A stretch of 64,000 nt of DNA from Actinomycetospora straminea. Lineage in GTDB: Bacteria; Actinomycetota; Actinomycetes; Mycobacteriales; Pseudonocardiaceae. Positions 17,495 to 26,504 of this stretch are shown in pieces (position 1 is the first letter of the stretch; each line of letters begins with the position of its first letter). The notes below the pieces were generated by a model that saw nothing but the letters and a program-made list of their open reading frames with translations, searched no databases and was not told the origin of the DNA. The stretch spans positions 62,001 to 126,000 of the forward strand of contig NZ_JAQZAN010000002.1 of the NCBI RefSeq assembly GCF_028737255.1, read 5' to 3'. The translations under genes and the position numbers were made by a program.

Positions 17495-19072
17495 GTGTCA
17501 CGACCTGACCACTCCGACACACACCGCTCCCTCGCGGCGGGTGCTGTCGTTCCTGATGCCCGAATGTGGCGTGGCTTACTCGCGGCGTTCGGACGCGGTG
17601 AGTTCACCGTCGACGGCGTGGCCTCGCTCCTCGGCGCGGCGGCCCGCGCGGCGCTCGACCGCGGCGAGACGACGCCGGCCCGGCGCGCGGTCCGCGGCGC
17701 CGGTGACGCGGGCACGCTGGTGCGCCTGTTCCTGCTCGGCGACCCCGTCCCCCGCGCCGAGGCCGCGTCGGCGCTGGCGCCCGCCGATCTCGACGAGGCG
17801 ATCGGGGCCGGGCTGCTGGTCGACACCGGCGGGCAGGTGACCGCCGCGCTGGACCTGCGCCCGCACGGCGACGCCTCGATCCCCGACGCCGCGCCGTGGT
17901 GGGTGCTCTCGGACCTGGAGGTCGGGCCGACGACACGGACGGCCGACCGCGAGCACGTCCTGGGCACCGGGGCGGCGTCGCTGTCGCTCGCGCGGGCGAT
18001 GGTCCGCCGGCCGGTGGACACGCTGCTCGACGTGGGGACCGGGTGCGGGGTCCAGGTCCTGCACGCCTCCGGGCACGCCGCGCGGCTCACGGGCACCGAC
18101 GTCTCGGCGCGCGCGCTCGCCATGGCCCGCGTGACCGCGGCGCTCTCGGACGTCGAGGTGGAGCTGCTCGCGGGGCCGTGGCTGGAGCCGGTCGCGGGGC
18201 GGCGCTTCGAGCAGATCGTCAGCAACCCGCCGTTCGTACCCGGACCGCCGCAGGTCGACCACGTCTACCGCGACGCGGGCCTCGGCGGCGACGGGGCCTC
18301 CGCGCTGCTCGTCGGGGCCCTGCCCGCGCACCTGACCGAGGGCGGGGTCGCGCAGCTGCTCGCGTCGTGGCTCGTCACCTCCGACGACTGGACCGAGCGT
18401 CCCCGCACCTGGCTCGCCGAGGCGGCGCGCACGGCGGCACCGGGCGGGCTCGACGCATGGGTCGTGCAGCGCGACGTCGCCGACCCGGCCCTGCACGTCG
18501 GCACCTGGCTGCGCGACGCGGGCGTCGACCCGGCCTCGCCCGAGGGGACGGTGCTCTCGGAGCGGTGGCTCGACTACCTCGCCGGCGAGGGCGTCCTGGC
18601 GATCGGGTTCGGCTTCGTGACGCTGCGTCGCACCGCGCCGGACGTGCCGGGCACCGTGGTCTGCGAGGATCTGCGCCAGTCCCACGACGACCCCCTCGGC
18701 CCCGAGATCGAGGCCTGGCTCGACCGCACGGCCTGGCTCGCCGGGCACCCCGGCGACGCCCTGCTCGACGCCCGCCTGCGCGTCCCCGACACCGTCGCCC
18801 TCGAACGCGGCCTGGTGTCGACCGACGAGGGCTGGGACCCCGTGGCGGCGACGCTCGTGCGCCTGGACGGCCCGCAGTGGCGCCACGACGTCGACGAGCT
18901 CGGCGTCGCGCTCCTCGCCGGCTGCCGCGGCCACCTGCCGTTGCGCGACCTCGTCGACCTGCTCGCCGTCGCGCACGGCCGCGACCCCGAGGAACTGGCG
19001 GTCGCCGCGCTGCCCGTCGTCCGCGACCTCGTGCACCACGGGATGCTGGTGCCGGCAGGAGGACCGACGTGA
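17495..19072 (+). CDS. Class I SAM-dependent methyltransferase (N5-glutamine/RNA type)
   Basis: The 525-residue protein has a winged-helix-like N-terminal part (about 1-140). A methyltransferase core follows, with LLDVGTGCGVQVLHA (motif I) and SNPPFV, the NPPF/Y signature of enzymes that methylate planar nitrogens in bases or glutamine side chains. A C-terminal region of some 200 residues has no motif I can name. The target is unknown. The GTG at 17495 is chosen because similarity-like sequence begins there; ATG 17566 is an alternative. The dtd gene starts eight bases after its stop. Confidence 0.78.
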   Translation: MSRPDHSDTHRSLAAGAVVPDARMWRGLLAAFGRGEFTVDGVASLLGAAARAALDRGETTPARRAVRGAGDAGTLVRLFLLGDPVPRAEAASALAPADLDEAIGAGLLVDTGGQVTAALDLRPHGDASIPDAAPWWVLSDLEVGPTTRTADREHVLGTGAASLSLARAMVRRPVDTLLDVGTGCGVQVLHASGHAARLTGTDVSARALAMARVTAALSDVEVELLAGPWLEPVAGRRFEQIVSNPPFVPGPPQVDHVYRDAGLGGDGASALLVGALPAHLTEGGVAQLLASWLVTSDDWTERPRTWLAEAARTAAPGGLDAWVVQRDVADPALHVGTWLRDAGVDPASPEGTVLSERWLDYLAGEGVLAIGFGFVTLRRTAPDVPGTVVCEDLRQSHDDPLGPEIEAWLDRTAWLAGHPGDALLDARLRVPDTVALERGLVSTDEGWDPVAATLVRLDGPQWRHDVDELGVALLAGCRGHLPLRDLVDLLAVAHGRDPEELAVAALPVVRDLVHHGMLVPAGGPT

Positions 19073-19079
19073 GGACACC

Positions 19080-19505
19080 GTGAGGGCCGTCGTCAGCCGC
19101 GTGACCGAGGCGCGGGTGGTCGTGGACGACGAGACCGTCGGGGCGCTGGACGGGCCCGGGCTGCTGGTGCTGCTCGGCGTGCACCGCGACGACGGCCCGG
19201 ACGCCGCGGGGACGATGGCCCGCAAGCTGCACGAGCTGCGCCTGCTGCGCGACGAGCGCTCGTGCGCGGAGACCGGCGCGGGCCTGCTCGTCGTCAGCCA
19301 GTTCACGCTCTACGGGGACACGCGCAAGGGGCGGCGCCCGTCGTGGTCGGCGGCCGCGGCGCCCGACGACGCGCGGGCCGCGGTCGACGCCGTGGTGGCG
19401 GCGCTGCGCGGCCGCGGGGCGCCGGTGGCCACCGGGAAGTTCGGGGCCGACATGCGCGTTGCGTCGGTGAACGACGGGCCGTTCACGGTGATCGTGGAGA
19501 TCTGA
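19080..19505 (+). CDS. dtd: D-aminoacyl-tRNA deacylase
   Basis: This small (141-residue) editing enzyme hydrolyses D-amino acids and glycine from mischarged tRNA. The active-site motifs SQFTLYGDTRKGRRPSW and the C-terminal NDGPFTVIVE with its cross-dimer Gly-Pro are intact, as is GADM just before it. Translation starts at GTG 19080 eight bases downstream of the methyltransferase stop, with GAGGA between, so the two genes form an operon. Confidence 0.95.
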   Translation: MRAVVSRVTEARVVVDDETVGALDGPGLLVLLGVHRDDGPDAAGTMARKLHELRLLRDERSCAETGAGLLVVSQFTLYGDTRKGRRPSWSAAAAPDDARAAVDAVVAALRGRGAPVATGKFGADMRVASVNDGPFTVIVEI

Positions 19506-19615
19506 CGCCGGACCGTCCGTCGTCCCGGTCGGAGATCCCGGGACGTTGCCCCGCGGTGGCGCGCGCCATGCGTCGGGCACGCCACACCGGGCACCCCGCT
19601 GTTGTATCCCACGAC

Positions 19616-19642
19616 GGGAACGAACGCCGCCCCCGACGCGTT
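19616..19642 (+). promoter_or_regulatory. Candidate ECF-type promoter for sigB
   Basis: GGGAAC at 19616-19621 and CGTT at 19639-19642 are separated by 17 bases. This matches the GGAAC-N16/18-CGTT pattern recognised by stress ECF sigma factors of the SigE/SigH/SigR type, which drive sigB in mycobacteria. It would give a leader of about 45 bases. Confidence 0.5.
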
Positions 19643-19694
19643 CGACCATGTGACGCGGCGCCACAGCACCTTCGCGCCGCGCAGGGAGGAAGCA

Positions 19695-20702
19695 ATGACG
19701 GCGACACTCGCACCGCAGGCCGGCCCCGACGCGGCCGTGCCCACCGGGCCTGCTGAGAGCGACCTCGACGCCCAGGGCCCTGCGGCGGACCTCGTCCGCG
19801 TCTACCTCAACGGTATCGGAAAGACCGCGCTCCTGACGGCCGCCGACGAGGTGGAGCTGGCGAAGCGCATCGAGGCGGGCGTGTACGCCGCGCACCTGCT
19901 CGAGCAGTCCGGCGCGGACGGCGAGGTCCTCGACGGCCGGCGCGCCGCCGACCTCCGGGCCGTGGCCCGTGACGGCCGCCGCGCCCGCGCGCACCTGCTC
20001 GAGGCCAACCTGCGCCTGGTCGTGTCCCTGGCCAAGCGCTACACCGGCCGGGGCATGCCGCTGCTCGACCTGATCCAGGAGGGCAACCTGGGTCTGATCC
20101 GGGCCGTGGAGAAGTTCGACTACACCAAGGGCTTCAAGTTCTCGACCTACGCGACGTGGTGGATCCGTCAGGCCATCACCCGCGGCATGGCCGACCAGGC
20201 CCGCACCATCCGCCTGCCCGTCCACCTGGTCGAGCAGGTCAACAAGCTGGCCCGCATCAAGCGCGACCTGCACCAGACCCTCGGCCGCGAGGCCACCAAC
20301 GAGGAGCTGGCGGAGGAGTCGGGCCTGGCCGTCGAGAAGGTCGCCGACCTGCTCGACCACAGCCGCGACCCGGTGAGCCTGGACATGCCGGTCGGCTCCG
20401 AGGAGGAGGCCCCGCTCGGGGACTTCATCGAGGACGCCGAGGCCACCGACGCCGAGTCCACGGTCATCTCCGGCCTGCTCCACGACGACATGCGCCGCGT
20501 CATCGCGACGCTGGACGAGCGCGAGCAGAACGTCATCCGGCTGCGCTACGGCCTCGACGACGGCCAGCCGCGCACGCTCGACCAGATCGGGCGCCAGTTC
20601 GGGCTCTCCCGCGAGCGGGTGCGCCAGATCGAGCGCGAGGTCATGGTCAAGCTGCGCGACGGTGACCGCGCGCGTCGCCTCAAGGCCTACGCGGCGAGCT
20701 GA
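19695..20702 (+). CDS. sigB: Principal-like RNA polymerase sigma factor SigB
   Basis: The 335-residue sigma-70 protein has region 1.2 ([18 protein letters not shown]) and region 2 with [21 protein letters not shown]. Region 2 continues with [21 protein letters not shown]. Region 3 follows, and region 4 contains [14 protein letters not shown]. It lacks the long acidic N-terminal extension of the housekeeping SigA, which makes SigB/HrdB-paralogue the best call. The ATG at 19695 follows GGGAGGA. In the mycobacterial order sigB precedes ideR; here six kilobases of acetylation-related genes lie between them. Confidence 0.9.
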   Translation: MTATLAPQAGPDAAVPTGPAESDLDAQGPAADLVRVYLNGIGKTALLTAADEVELAKRIEAGVYAAHLLEQSGADGEVLDGRRAADLRAVARDGRRARAHLLEANLRLVVSLAKRYTGRGMPLLDLIQEGNLGLIRAVEKFDYTKGFKFSTYATWWIRQAITRGMADQARTIRLPVHLVEQVNKLARIKRDLHQTLGREATNEELAEESGLAVEKVADLLDHSRDPVSLDMPVGSEEEAPLGDFIEDAEATDAESTVISGLLHDDMRRVIATLDEREQNVIRLRYGLDDGQPRTLDQIGRQFGLSRERVRQIEREVMVKLRDGDRARRLKAYAAS

Positions 20703-20738
20703 CACCGGGGCGACTCGGGTGCTCGATGGGTACGGAGC

Positions 20739-20760
20739 GTCACCGGATCGGTCCGGTGAC
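20739..20760 (+). terminator. Hairpin downstream of sigB
   Basis: The perfect eight-base arms GTCACCGG and CCGGTGAC enclose a six-base loop 37 bases after the sigB stop. The rest of the gap to 20955 holds a weaker hairpin (CCCCA/TGGGG near 20831-20846) and no gene that I can see. Confidence 0.6.
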
Positions 20761-20955
20761 CTCCGCCCCATCGCCGCCTTGACGGTGACTCGCGGGTAAC
20801 GGCAGTCTGAACCGCACGGGCCGCGTGTGACCCCACTCACGTGGGGCCATCGGTCCGGCCAACCACGAGACGGGCGCGGCCCGTCAGCGACGGGAGACCG
20901 GGACGGTCGGGGGCCGGCCCGGTCTTCCGGCTTTCGTCGTGCCCACGGGACGTGC

Positions 20956-21459
20956 CTACGGGACCTCGCCGGTGAGCACCACGGGGCGCTCCCCCAGCGG
21001 CGCGTCGAGCGTCGCCTCCAGCGGCGGGTAGACCAGCTCCCGCGTGCAGGGACCCGGTCCGGTGCTGAACTGCACGACGCGCAGGACGACGCGCTCGCCC
21101 TGCTCGACCACCTCCAGGCGCGCGTCCGTGCACCCGCCACCACGCCCGTAGACGCCGACGACGCGGTCGTCGCGCGTCCAGACCAGCGTCGGCAGGCCCG
21201 CCGGCAGACCGGTCGCGTCGACCCGTTCCCCCGCCAGCGCGCTCGCCCCGGGCGGCGGGGTCGCGACCAGCGGGTCCGGCGCGGCCGGCGACGGCCGGTT
21301 CGAGGGTGGGGCGTCGGTCGGGATGGTCGACGACGGGGGCCGCGGCGCCGGGTCCGGCGGCTCCGGGGTCCCCGACGACCCGCAGCCCGCGGCCAGCAGG
21401 ACGACGGCCGCGAGCAGGCCGAGCCGCACGATCGGCGGAGTCACGGGGGCGGTGCGCAT
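20956..21459 (-). CDS. Putative lipoprotein of unknown function
   Basis: The 167-residue protein has a signal peptide ending in the lipobox LLAAGC, so the mature form would be lipid-anchored outside the membrane. A Pro/Ser-rich linker (about residues 28-65) leads to a small domain with two cysteines (GGGCTDAR and GPCTREL) that could form a disulfide. I recognise no family. It is convergent with sigB. Confidence 0.7.
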   Translation of the reverse strand: MRTAPVTPPIVRLGLLAAVVLLAAGCGSSGTPEPPDPAPRPPSSTIPTDAPPSNRPSPAAPDPLVATPPPGASALAGERVDATGLPAGLPTLVWTRDDRVVGVYGRGGGCTDARLEVVEQGERVVLRVVQFSTGPGPCTRELVYPPLEATLDAPLGERPVVLTGEVP

Positions 21460-21540
21460 GGTCGTCCGACCGTAGGGCGCCTGCGCCGTCCCCCGCGCCC
21501 GCGCCGGGTCATCCGTGCGGGTGGGGTTCGCCCTCCCGGG

Positions 21541-24234
21541 TCAGCGCAGCCGGCGCGGGCCGCCGTCGCGGGGCCCCGGCGGCGGGCCCAGCACGACGGT
21601 GACGCCGGTGGCGTGGGCCCCGCGGTCGGCGGCGAGGACCGGGTCGAGCACCAGCGAGCGGATCTCGGGCACGGCGTCGGCGAGGACACCGATGCGCAGC
21701 ACGAGATCCTCGAGCGCCGGCAGGTCGACGCGGCGGGCCCCGCGGTAGCCGTCGAGCAGCGGGGCCGCCCGCGGGGCGCGCACGAGCGTCGCGGCGTCCA
21801 TCGTCGACAGCGGCGTGGCGCGGTAGGCGCGGTCGTCGAGCAGCTCGCCGACGACCCCGGCGAGCCCGAACGACACGAGCGAGCCGAACGACGGGTCGTC
21901 GCGGACCTCGACGACGCACGGGATGCCGGGCGGCGCCTGCACCTGGACGTACACCTCGTCGCTGCCCGAGAGCTCGACCAGCTGCGCGTACGCGGTCGAG
22001 ATCGCCGTGGACTCGGTGAGCCCCACGTGCACCCCGCGCAGGTCGGTGCGGTGGCGCCAGCTCCGGTCGGCGGTCTTGAGCACCACCGCCCCGCCCAGCT
22101 CGCGGGCCGCGGCGACGGCGGCCTCGGCCGAGGTCACCCGGCGGAACGGGGCGACGACCACCCCGACGCAGCGCAGCAGCGCGTCGGCCTGCTCGTCGGA
22201 GAGCACGGTGCGCGGCGCCGGCGCCATCTCCGCGACGAGCGCCCGCGCGGCCTCGACGTCCGCACCGTCGGGCACCACGAACTCGCCGACGGGCCGCGAG
22301 CGCCACTGCGTGTAGCGCACCGCCCGGGCCAGGGCGAGCACCGCGCGCTCCGGGCTCGGGTACGACGGGATGCTCCCGCGCCCCGGCCCCCCGCGGGGGC
22401 CGTCGGGCACCGTGAGCACCTCGGGGACACCCTCCGAGGCGACGAACGTCGAGACCACCGGCTTCTCGGCGCCGTGCACCGCCTCGGCGAGGGCCCGCGC
22501 GTGGTCGGTCGGGTCGGTGGTGACCGCCGGGACGAACACGACGACGAGGGCGTCGCACTGGTCGTCGGCGAGCAGGTCGGCGACCGCGGCGCGCAGCTCC
22601 TCGGCGCCGCTGGACGTGCCGAGGTCGACCGGGTCGCGGGCCAGGAAGAGCCCCTGGGCGAGCACGACGTCCGCCGCGAGGACCCCGAGGGCGGTCGAGT
22701 TGCCGACGATCCCGACGCGCGGTCCGGGCGGCAGCGGCTGGTGGGCGAGCAGCTGGGCTGCGTCGAAGAGCTCGTCGACCGAGTCGACGCGGATGACCCC
22801 GGACTGGTCGAAGACGGCGCCGACCGCGGCCTCGTCGATGGGCTGCGCGCTGCCCGCCAGCCCCGGTGCGGCGGCCACGTGGCGCCCGGTCTTCACGGCG
22901 ATCACCGGCTTCTGCCGCGCCAGCCGCCGGGCGACGCGCGCGAACTTGCGCGGATTGCCGAAGGTCTCGAGGTAGAGCAGGACGACGTCGGTGTCGGGGT
23001 CGGTGTCCCAGTACTGCATGAGGTCGTTGCCCGACAGGTCGGCGCGGTTGCCGGCCGACACGAACGACGACAGTCCCAGGCGGCGGCTCGCGGCGGCCTC
23101 GAGGATCTGGATGCCCAGCGCGCCGGACTGGCAGAAGAACCCGACACGCCCGGGCGGCGGCAGGGTCGGGGCGAGCGAGGCGTTGAGGGACACCCGCGCG
23201 TCGAGGTTGATCACCCCGAGGGCGCTCGGCCCGACCACCCGCATGCCGTTCGCCCGGGCGTCGGCCACCAGCTCGCGCTGCGCGGCGAGCCCCAGCGGGC
23301 CCGTCTCCCCGAACCCCGAGGTGATGACGACGAGCGCGCGCACGCCCTTCGACAGGCAGGCGTCGAACACGCCCGGGACCTCGTCGGGCGGGACGGCGAG
23401 CACCGCGAGGTCGACGTCGTCGGGGATGTCGGTCACCGTCGGGTAGGCGCGCACGCCCCGCACCGAGCGGGCCTCGGGGTGCACCGGGTAGACGGGGCCG
23501 GTGAAGCGGGCGCGCAGGAGGTTCGCCAGCACCACGTGGCCGATCTTGTTCTCGTCCGGCGAGGCGCCGACGACCGCGACCGACCGCGGCGAGAGCACGT
23601 TGGCGACGCTGCGGGCCTCGGCGCGCTGCTCGCGGGCGAGCTGCACCTCGCGGCTGCGCGAGGTCGACGCGACGTCGAACTCCAGGTGCAGCGTCGAGCC
23701 CTCGAGCGCCCGGCTGACCTCGAACCCGGCGTCGCGGAACACCCGCACCATCTGCTGGTTCTCGGTGAGCACCTCGGCGACGAACCGGGTCAGCCCGCAC
23801 TCGCGCGCGGCGGCGGCGAGGTGCTCGAGCAGGATCGACCCGAGCCCGCGGCCCTGGTGGTCGTCGCGGACGACGAACGCGACCTCGGCGGCCGTCGACT
23901 CCGCGAGCCGCACGTAGCGCCCGATCGCGATGATCTCCCGGCCCAACCACAGGACGAGGGCGACCCGGTCGTGGTGGTCGACCTCGACGAAGTTCTTGAG
24001 GTCGCGCTCGGGGATCTTCGGGTAGGGGCTGAAGTAGCGGTAGTAGCGCGTGCGGTCGGAGAGACGCCCGTGGAAGGCGACGACGTCGTCGGCGTCCTCG
24101 GTCGAGATCGGCCGCAGGTGGGCCGTCGCGCCGTCGGAGGCGACGACGTCGGCCTCCCAGTGCGCGGGGTAGGGCGCGTCGGGTACTGCCCGGACCTCTG
24201 CGGTGATGGCGTCGGGGTCCGCCGTGTCGGTCAT
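21541..24234 (-). CDS. GNAT / NDP-forming acyl-CoA synthetase fusion (Pat-like protein acetyltransferase)
   Basis: The 897-residue protein joins an N-terminal GNAT domain (about 1-190; VVRDDHQGRGLGSILLEHL is the acetyl-CoA loop) to an NDP-forming acetyl-CoA synthetase-like region. That region has a CoA-binding fold (SVAVVGASPDENKIGHVV, about 225-320), succinyl-CoA-ligase-like domains (GFFCQSGALGIQI, about 350-520) and a C-terminal ATP-grasp part (about 680-890). Salmonella Pat has the same parts in the opposite order, and actinobacterial PatA-type proteins have the order seen here. It lies 28 bases after acuC in one operon. The likely job is acetylating Acs and other AMP-forming ligases. Whether the synthetase half is catalytic cannot be told. 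Confidence 0.85.
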   Translation of the reverse strand: MTDTADPDAITAEVRAVPDAPYPAHWEADVVASDGATAHLRPISTEDADDVVAFHGRLSDRTRYYRYFSPYPKIPERDLKNFVEVDHHDRVALVLWLGREIIAIGRYVRLAESTAAEVAFVVRDDHQGRGLGSILLEHLAAAARECGLTRFVAEVLTENQQMVRVFRDAGFEVSRALEGSTLHLEFDVASTSRSREVQLAREQRAEARSVANVLSPRSVAVVGASPDENKIGHVVLANLLRARFTGPVYPVHPEARSVRGVRAYPTVTDIPDDVDLAVLAVPPDEVPGVFDACLSKGVRALVVITSGFGETGPLGLAAQRELVADARANGMRVVGPSALGVINLDARVSLNASLAPTLPPPGRVGFFCQSGALGIQILEAAASRRLGLSSFVSAGNRADLSGNDLMQYWDTDPDTDVVLLYLETFGNPRKFARVARRLARQKPVIAVKTGRHVAAAPGLAGSAQPIDEAAVGAVFDQSGVIRVDSVDELFDAAQLLAHQPLPPGPRVGIVGNSTALGVLAADVVLAQGLFLARDPVDLGTSSGAEELRAAVADLLADDQCDALVVVFVPAVTTDPTDHARALAEAVHGAEKPVVSTFVASEGVPEVLTVPDGPRGGPGRGSIPSYPSPERAVLALARAVRYTQWRSRPVGEFVVPDGADVEAARALVAEMAPAPRTVLSDEQADALLRCVGVVVAPFRRVTSAEAAVAAARELGGAVVLKTADRSWRHRTDLRGVHVGLTESTAISTAYAQLVELSGSDEVYVQVQAPPGIPCVVEVRDDPSFGSLVSFGLAGVVGELLDDRAYRATPLSTMDAATLVRAPRAAPLLDGYRGARRVDLPALEDLVLRIGVLADAVPEIRSLVLDPVLAADRGAHATGVTVVLGPPPGPRDGGPRRLR

Positions 24235-24262
24235 CCTCGCCCTTTGGCTCAGGGGTGGGGGG

Positions 24263-25459
24263 TCAGTCGCGGGTGTCCTGGGGGTCGAGGCCGTGCAGCG
24301 GGTAGACCGCGCGACGCGTCTCGAGCAGGAACGGGTCGACCTCGACCTCGGTGAAGCCGCCCCACGGCTCGAAGTCGGTCGGCGCCTCCTCGGTCATCGA
24401 GGTCGGCAGCGGCCGGCGGGTCTTCTCGCTGGCGTACGCGGTCCAGTCGGCCGGGATCGGGCGCGACGGGTCGACGTCCCGGTCGAGCACCGTGGCCAGC
24501 AGGTGCGTCCACGACCGCGGCACCGCGCGGTAGAGGCCGTAGCCGCCCCCGCCGAGGGCGAGCCACTTGCCGTCGCTGTGCTCGGCGGCCAGCGCGCGCA
24601 GCGACCGGTAGATCGCCCGGTGCCCGTCGACCGTGAGCGACAGCTCGGCCAGCGGGTCCTCGTGGTGGGTGTCCACCCCGCACTGGGTGACCAGGATCTG
24701 CGGCCGGAACGCGCGCAGCAGCCCGGGCACCACCGCGTGGAACGCGCGCAGCCACCCGGCGTCGCGCGTGCCGGGCGGGAGCGCGAGGTTCACCGCGGTG
24801 CCCGACGCCCGCCCGCCCCCGAGCTCCGAGGCGAACCCGGTGCCCGGCCACAGCGTGCGCGGGTGCTGGTGCGTCGAGATCGTCAGCACCCGGTCGTCGT
24901 CGTAGAACGCGGCCTGCACGCCGTCGCCGTGGTGGACGTCGGTGTCGATGTAGCAGATGCGGTCGTAGCCGTGGTCGAGCAGCCACGAGATCGCGACCGC
25001 GCAGTCGTTGTAGACGCAGAAGCCCCAGGCGTGGTCGGCCATCGCGTGGTGCAGCCCGCCGGCGATGTTCACCGCGCGGTCGGCGCGGCCCTCGGCGATC
25101 TCGCGAGCCGCCGCGATCGAGCCGCCGCACACGAGCGCGCTCGCCTCGTGCATGCCCTCGAAGATCGGGTTGTCGGTGGTGCCGAGCTGGTGGCGCGGAT
25201 CGTCGCCCTCGAGCGGCGCGCGGCGCACGGCGTCGAGGTAGGACGCCACGTGGATGCGTTCGACCTCCTCGTCGGGCGCGGGCGTGGGCACCAGCGGTTC
25301 GACGCCCTCGAGCACCCCGAGCGCCGTGGCCAGGCGCATCGTGAGGTCGAGGCGCACGGGGTGCAGCGGGTGGGACTCCGAGAGCTTGTAGCCCAGCAGG
25401 CTCTCGTCCCACACCACGGCCACGCGGGCCGGGTCCACCGTCGCCCCGGAGCTGGTCAC
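24263..25459 (-). CDS. acuC: Acetoin utilisation protein AcuC, zinc-dependent protein deacetylase
   Basis: The 398-residue class I/II HDAC-fold protein has the active-site His pair in GGLHHAMAD. Zinc ligands are Asp and His in DTDVHHGDG and Asp in CGVDTHHEDPL. The late GGGGYG loop that carries the catalytic tyrosine is present. In Bacillus, AcuC deacetylates and reactivates acetyl-CoA synthetase; the presence of acs and a Pat-like acetyltransferase in the window fits the same job. It starts at GTG and follows the sulfurtransferase gene by 39 bases. Confidence 0.92.
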   Translation of the reverse strand: MTSSGATVDPARVAVVWDESLLGYKLSESHPLHPVRLDLTMRLATALGVLEGVEPLVPTPAPDEEVERIHVASYLDAVRRAPLEGDDPRHQLGTTDNPIFEGMHEASALVCGGSIAAAREIAEGRADRAVNIAGGLHHAMADHAWGFCVYNDCAVAISWLLDHGYDRICYIDTDVHHGDGVQAAFYDDDRVLTISTHQHPRTLWPGTGFASELGGGRASGTAVNLALPPGTRDAGWLRAFHAVVPGLLRAFRPQILVTQCGVDTHHEDPLAELSLTVDGHRAIYRSLRALAAEHSDGKWLALGGGGYGLYRAVPRSWTHLLATVLDRDVDPSRPIPADWTAYASEKTRRPLPTSMTEEAPTDFEPWGGFTEVEVDPFLLETRRAVYPLHGLDPQDTRD

Positions 25460-25498
25460 GCCAGAACCGTACCGGGACCCGGGGCGCCGGGCGGCGAT

Positions 25499-26419
25499 CT
25501 AGTCCCCGGTCTCCACCGGGCGCCCCGTGCCGCACCAGTGCGACCAGCTGCCGACGTAGAGCCCGGCGGGATCGTCGGGCGTGCGCAGCCCCGCGTGCTC
25601 GAGGCCGAGCACGAGCATCGCCGCGCTCACCCCGGAGCCGCAGTAGGCGCCGACGGCCCCGGCGTCCTCGACCAGCGGGCGCAGCACCTCGGCGGCGTCG
25701 TCCGGGGCGCGCCACCGCCCGTCGGCGATGAGGGAGGCCGCCGGCAGGTTGGCGGCGCCCGGCACGTGCCCCGCCACCGGGTCGATCGGCTCGGTCTCGC
25801 CGCGGAACCGCTCGGCGACCCGGCCGTCGAGCAGCACGCCCTCCCCGCCCGCGGCCAGGCCCGCGGCGGCGTCGGCGGTGAGCACGGGCATGGCGCCGGT
25901 GCGGATCTGCAGGTCGCCCGGCCGGCGGACCCCGCCGCCGGCGGTGGAGACCTCGCCGCCGGCGGCCACCCACGCCGGCCACCCGCCGTCGAGCACCGCG
26001 ACCCGGTCCGCGCGCACGCCCGCCCAGCGCAGTACCCACCAGGCGCGCGCGGCGGCCATCCCGTCGCCGCCGTCGTAGACGACGATCTCGGAGTCGGCGC
26101 CCGCCCCGGCCCGCTGCAGCGTCTCCTCGAGCACGTCGGGGTCGGGCAGCGGGTGGCGCCCCGCGGGCCCGGGCGGGCCGGCGAGCTCGGTGTCGAGGTC
26201 GACGTAGACCGCGCCCGGCACGTGCCCGGCCTCGTGCTCCACCAGGCCCGGCGGGTCCTCCCTGGCGGCGGCCTTGCGCTCCTTGGCGGTGCGGGGCGGC
26301 GGACGCAGGGTCCACCGCACGTCGAGCACGACGGGCTTCCCGTCGGACCGCTCCAGCGCGTCGCGCAGCCAGGCGACGGGCACGACCGGCGTGGGCAGGG
26401 GACCCGGCGAGGTGGCCAT
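25499..26419 (-). CDS. Sulfurtransferase with two rhodanese domains
   Basis: The 306-residue protein has an inactive N-terminal rhodanese domain (VLDVRWTLRPP, then HVPGAVYVDLD). The active C-terminal one carries the catalytic loop CGSGVSA. That loop is typical of 3-mercaptopyruvate and thiosulfate sulfurtransferases (CG-[ST]-GVT/S). It transfers sulfane sulfur, for example to cyanide or thiols. The ATG at 26419 is chosen over the upstream in-frame codons because PVVPVAWLRDAL begins the family similarity. It is the first gene of the minus-strand run leading into acuC and is divergent from ideR. Confidence 0.88.
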   Translation of the reverse strand: MATSPGPLPTPVVPVAWLRDALERSDGKPVVLDVRWTLRPPPRTAKERKAAAREDPPGLVEHEAGHVPGAVYVDLDTELAGPPGPAGRHPLPDPDVLEETLQRAGAGADSEIVVYDGGDGMAAARAWWVLRWAGVRADRVAVLDGGWPAWVAAGGEVSTAGGGVRRPGDLQIRTGAMPVLTADAAAGLAAGGEGVLLDGRVAERFRGETEPIDPVAGHVPGAANLPAASLIADGRWRAPDDAAEVLRPLVEDAGAVGAYCGSGVSAAMLVLGLEHAGLRTPDDPAGLYVGSWSHWCGTGRPVETGD

Positions 26420-26504
26420 GTCACGATCGTGCCCTGCCCCACGACGAGGCCGCCGTCCGGTGGGGTCCGCCGTCGGTAGGATGGCCGGGCGGAAAGGGGT
26501 GGGC

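Noticed and set aside
17467..17501. Small palindrome ACTGC-GCGT-GCAGT and GTGAC/GTCAC pair before the methyltransferase gene
   Set aside because: The arms are five bases each and common by chance in such DNA; I could not separate an operator from background.
20827..24354. 1175-codon open frame on the plus strand opposite the GNAT/acyl-CoA synthetase gene
   Set aside because: It is antisense to a gene with clear domains on the minus strand, and its translation is Arg/Gly/Ala/His-rich without any motif, as expected in GC-rich DNA.
26420..26504. Search for an iron box in the ideR-sulfurtransferase gap
   Set aside because: No sequence close to TTAGGTTAGGCTAACCTAA is present.
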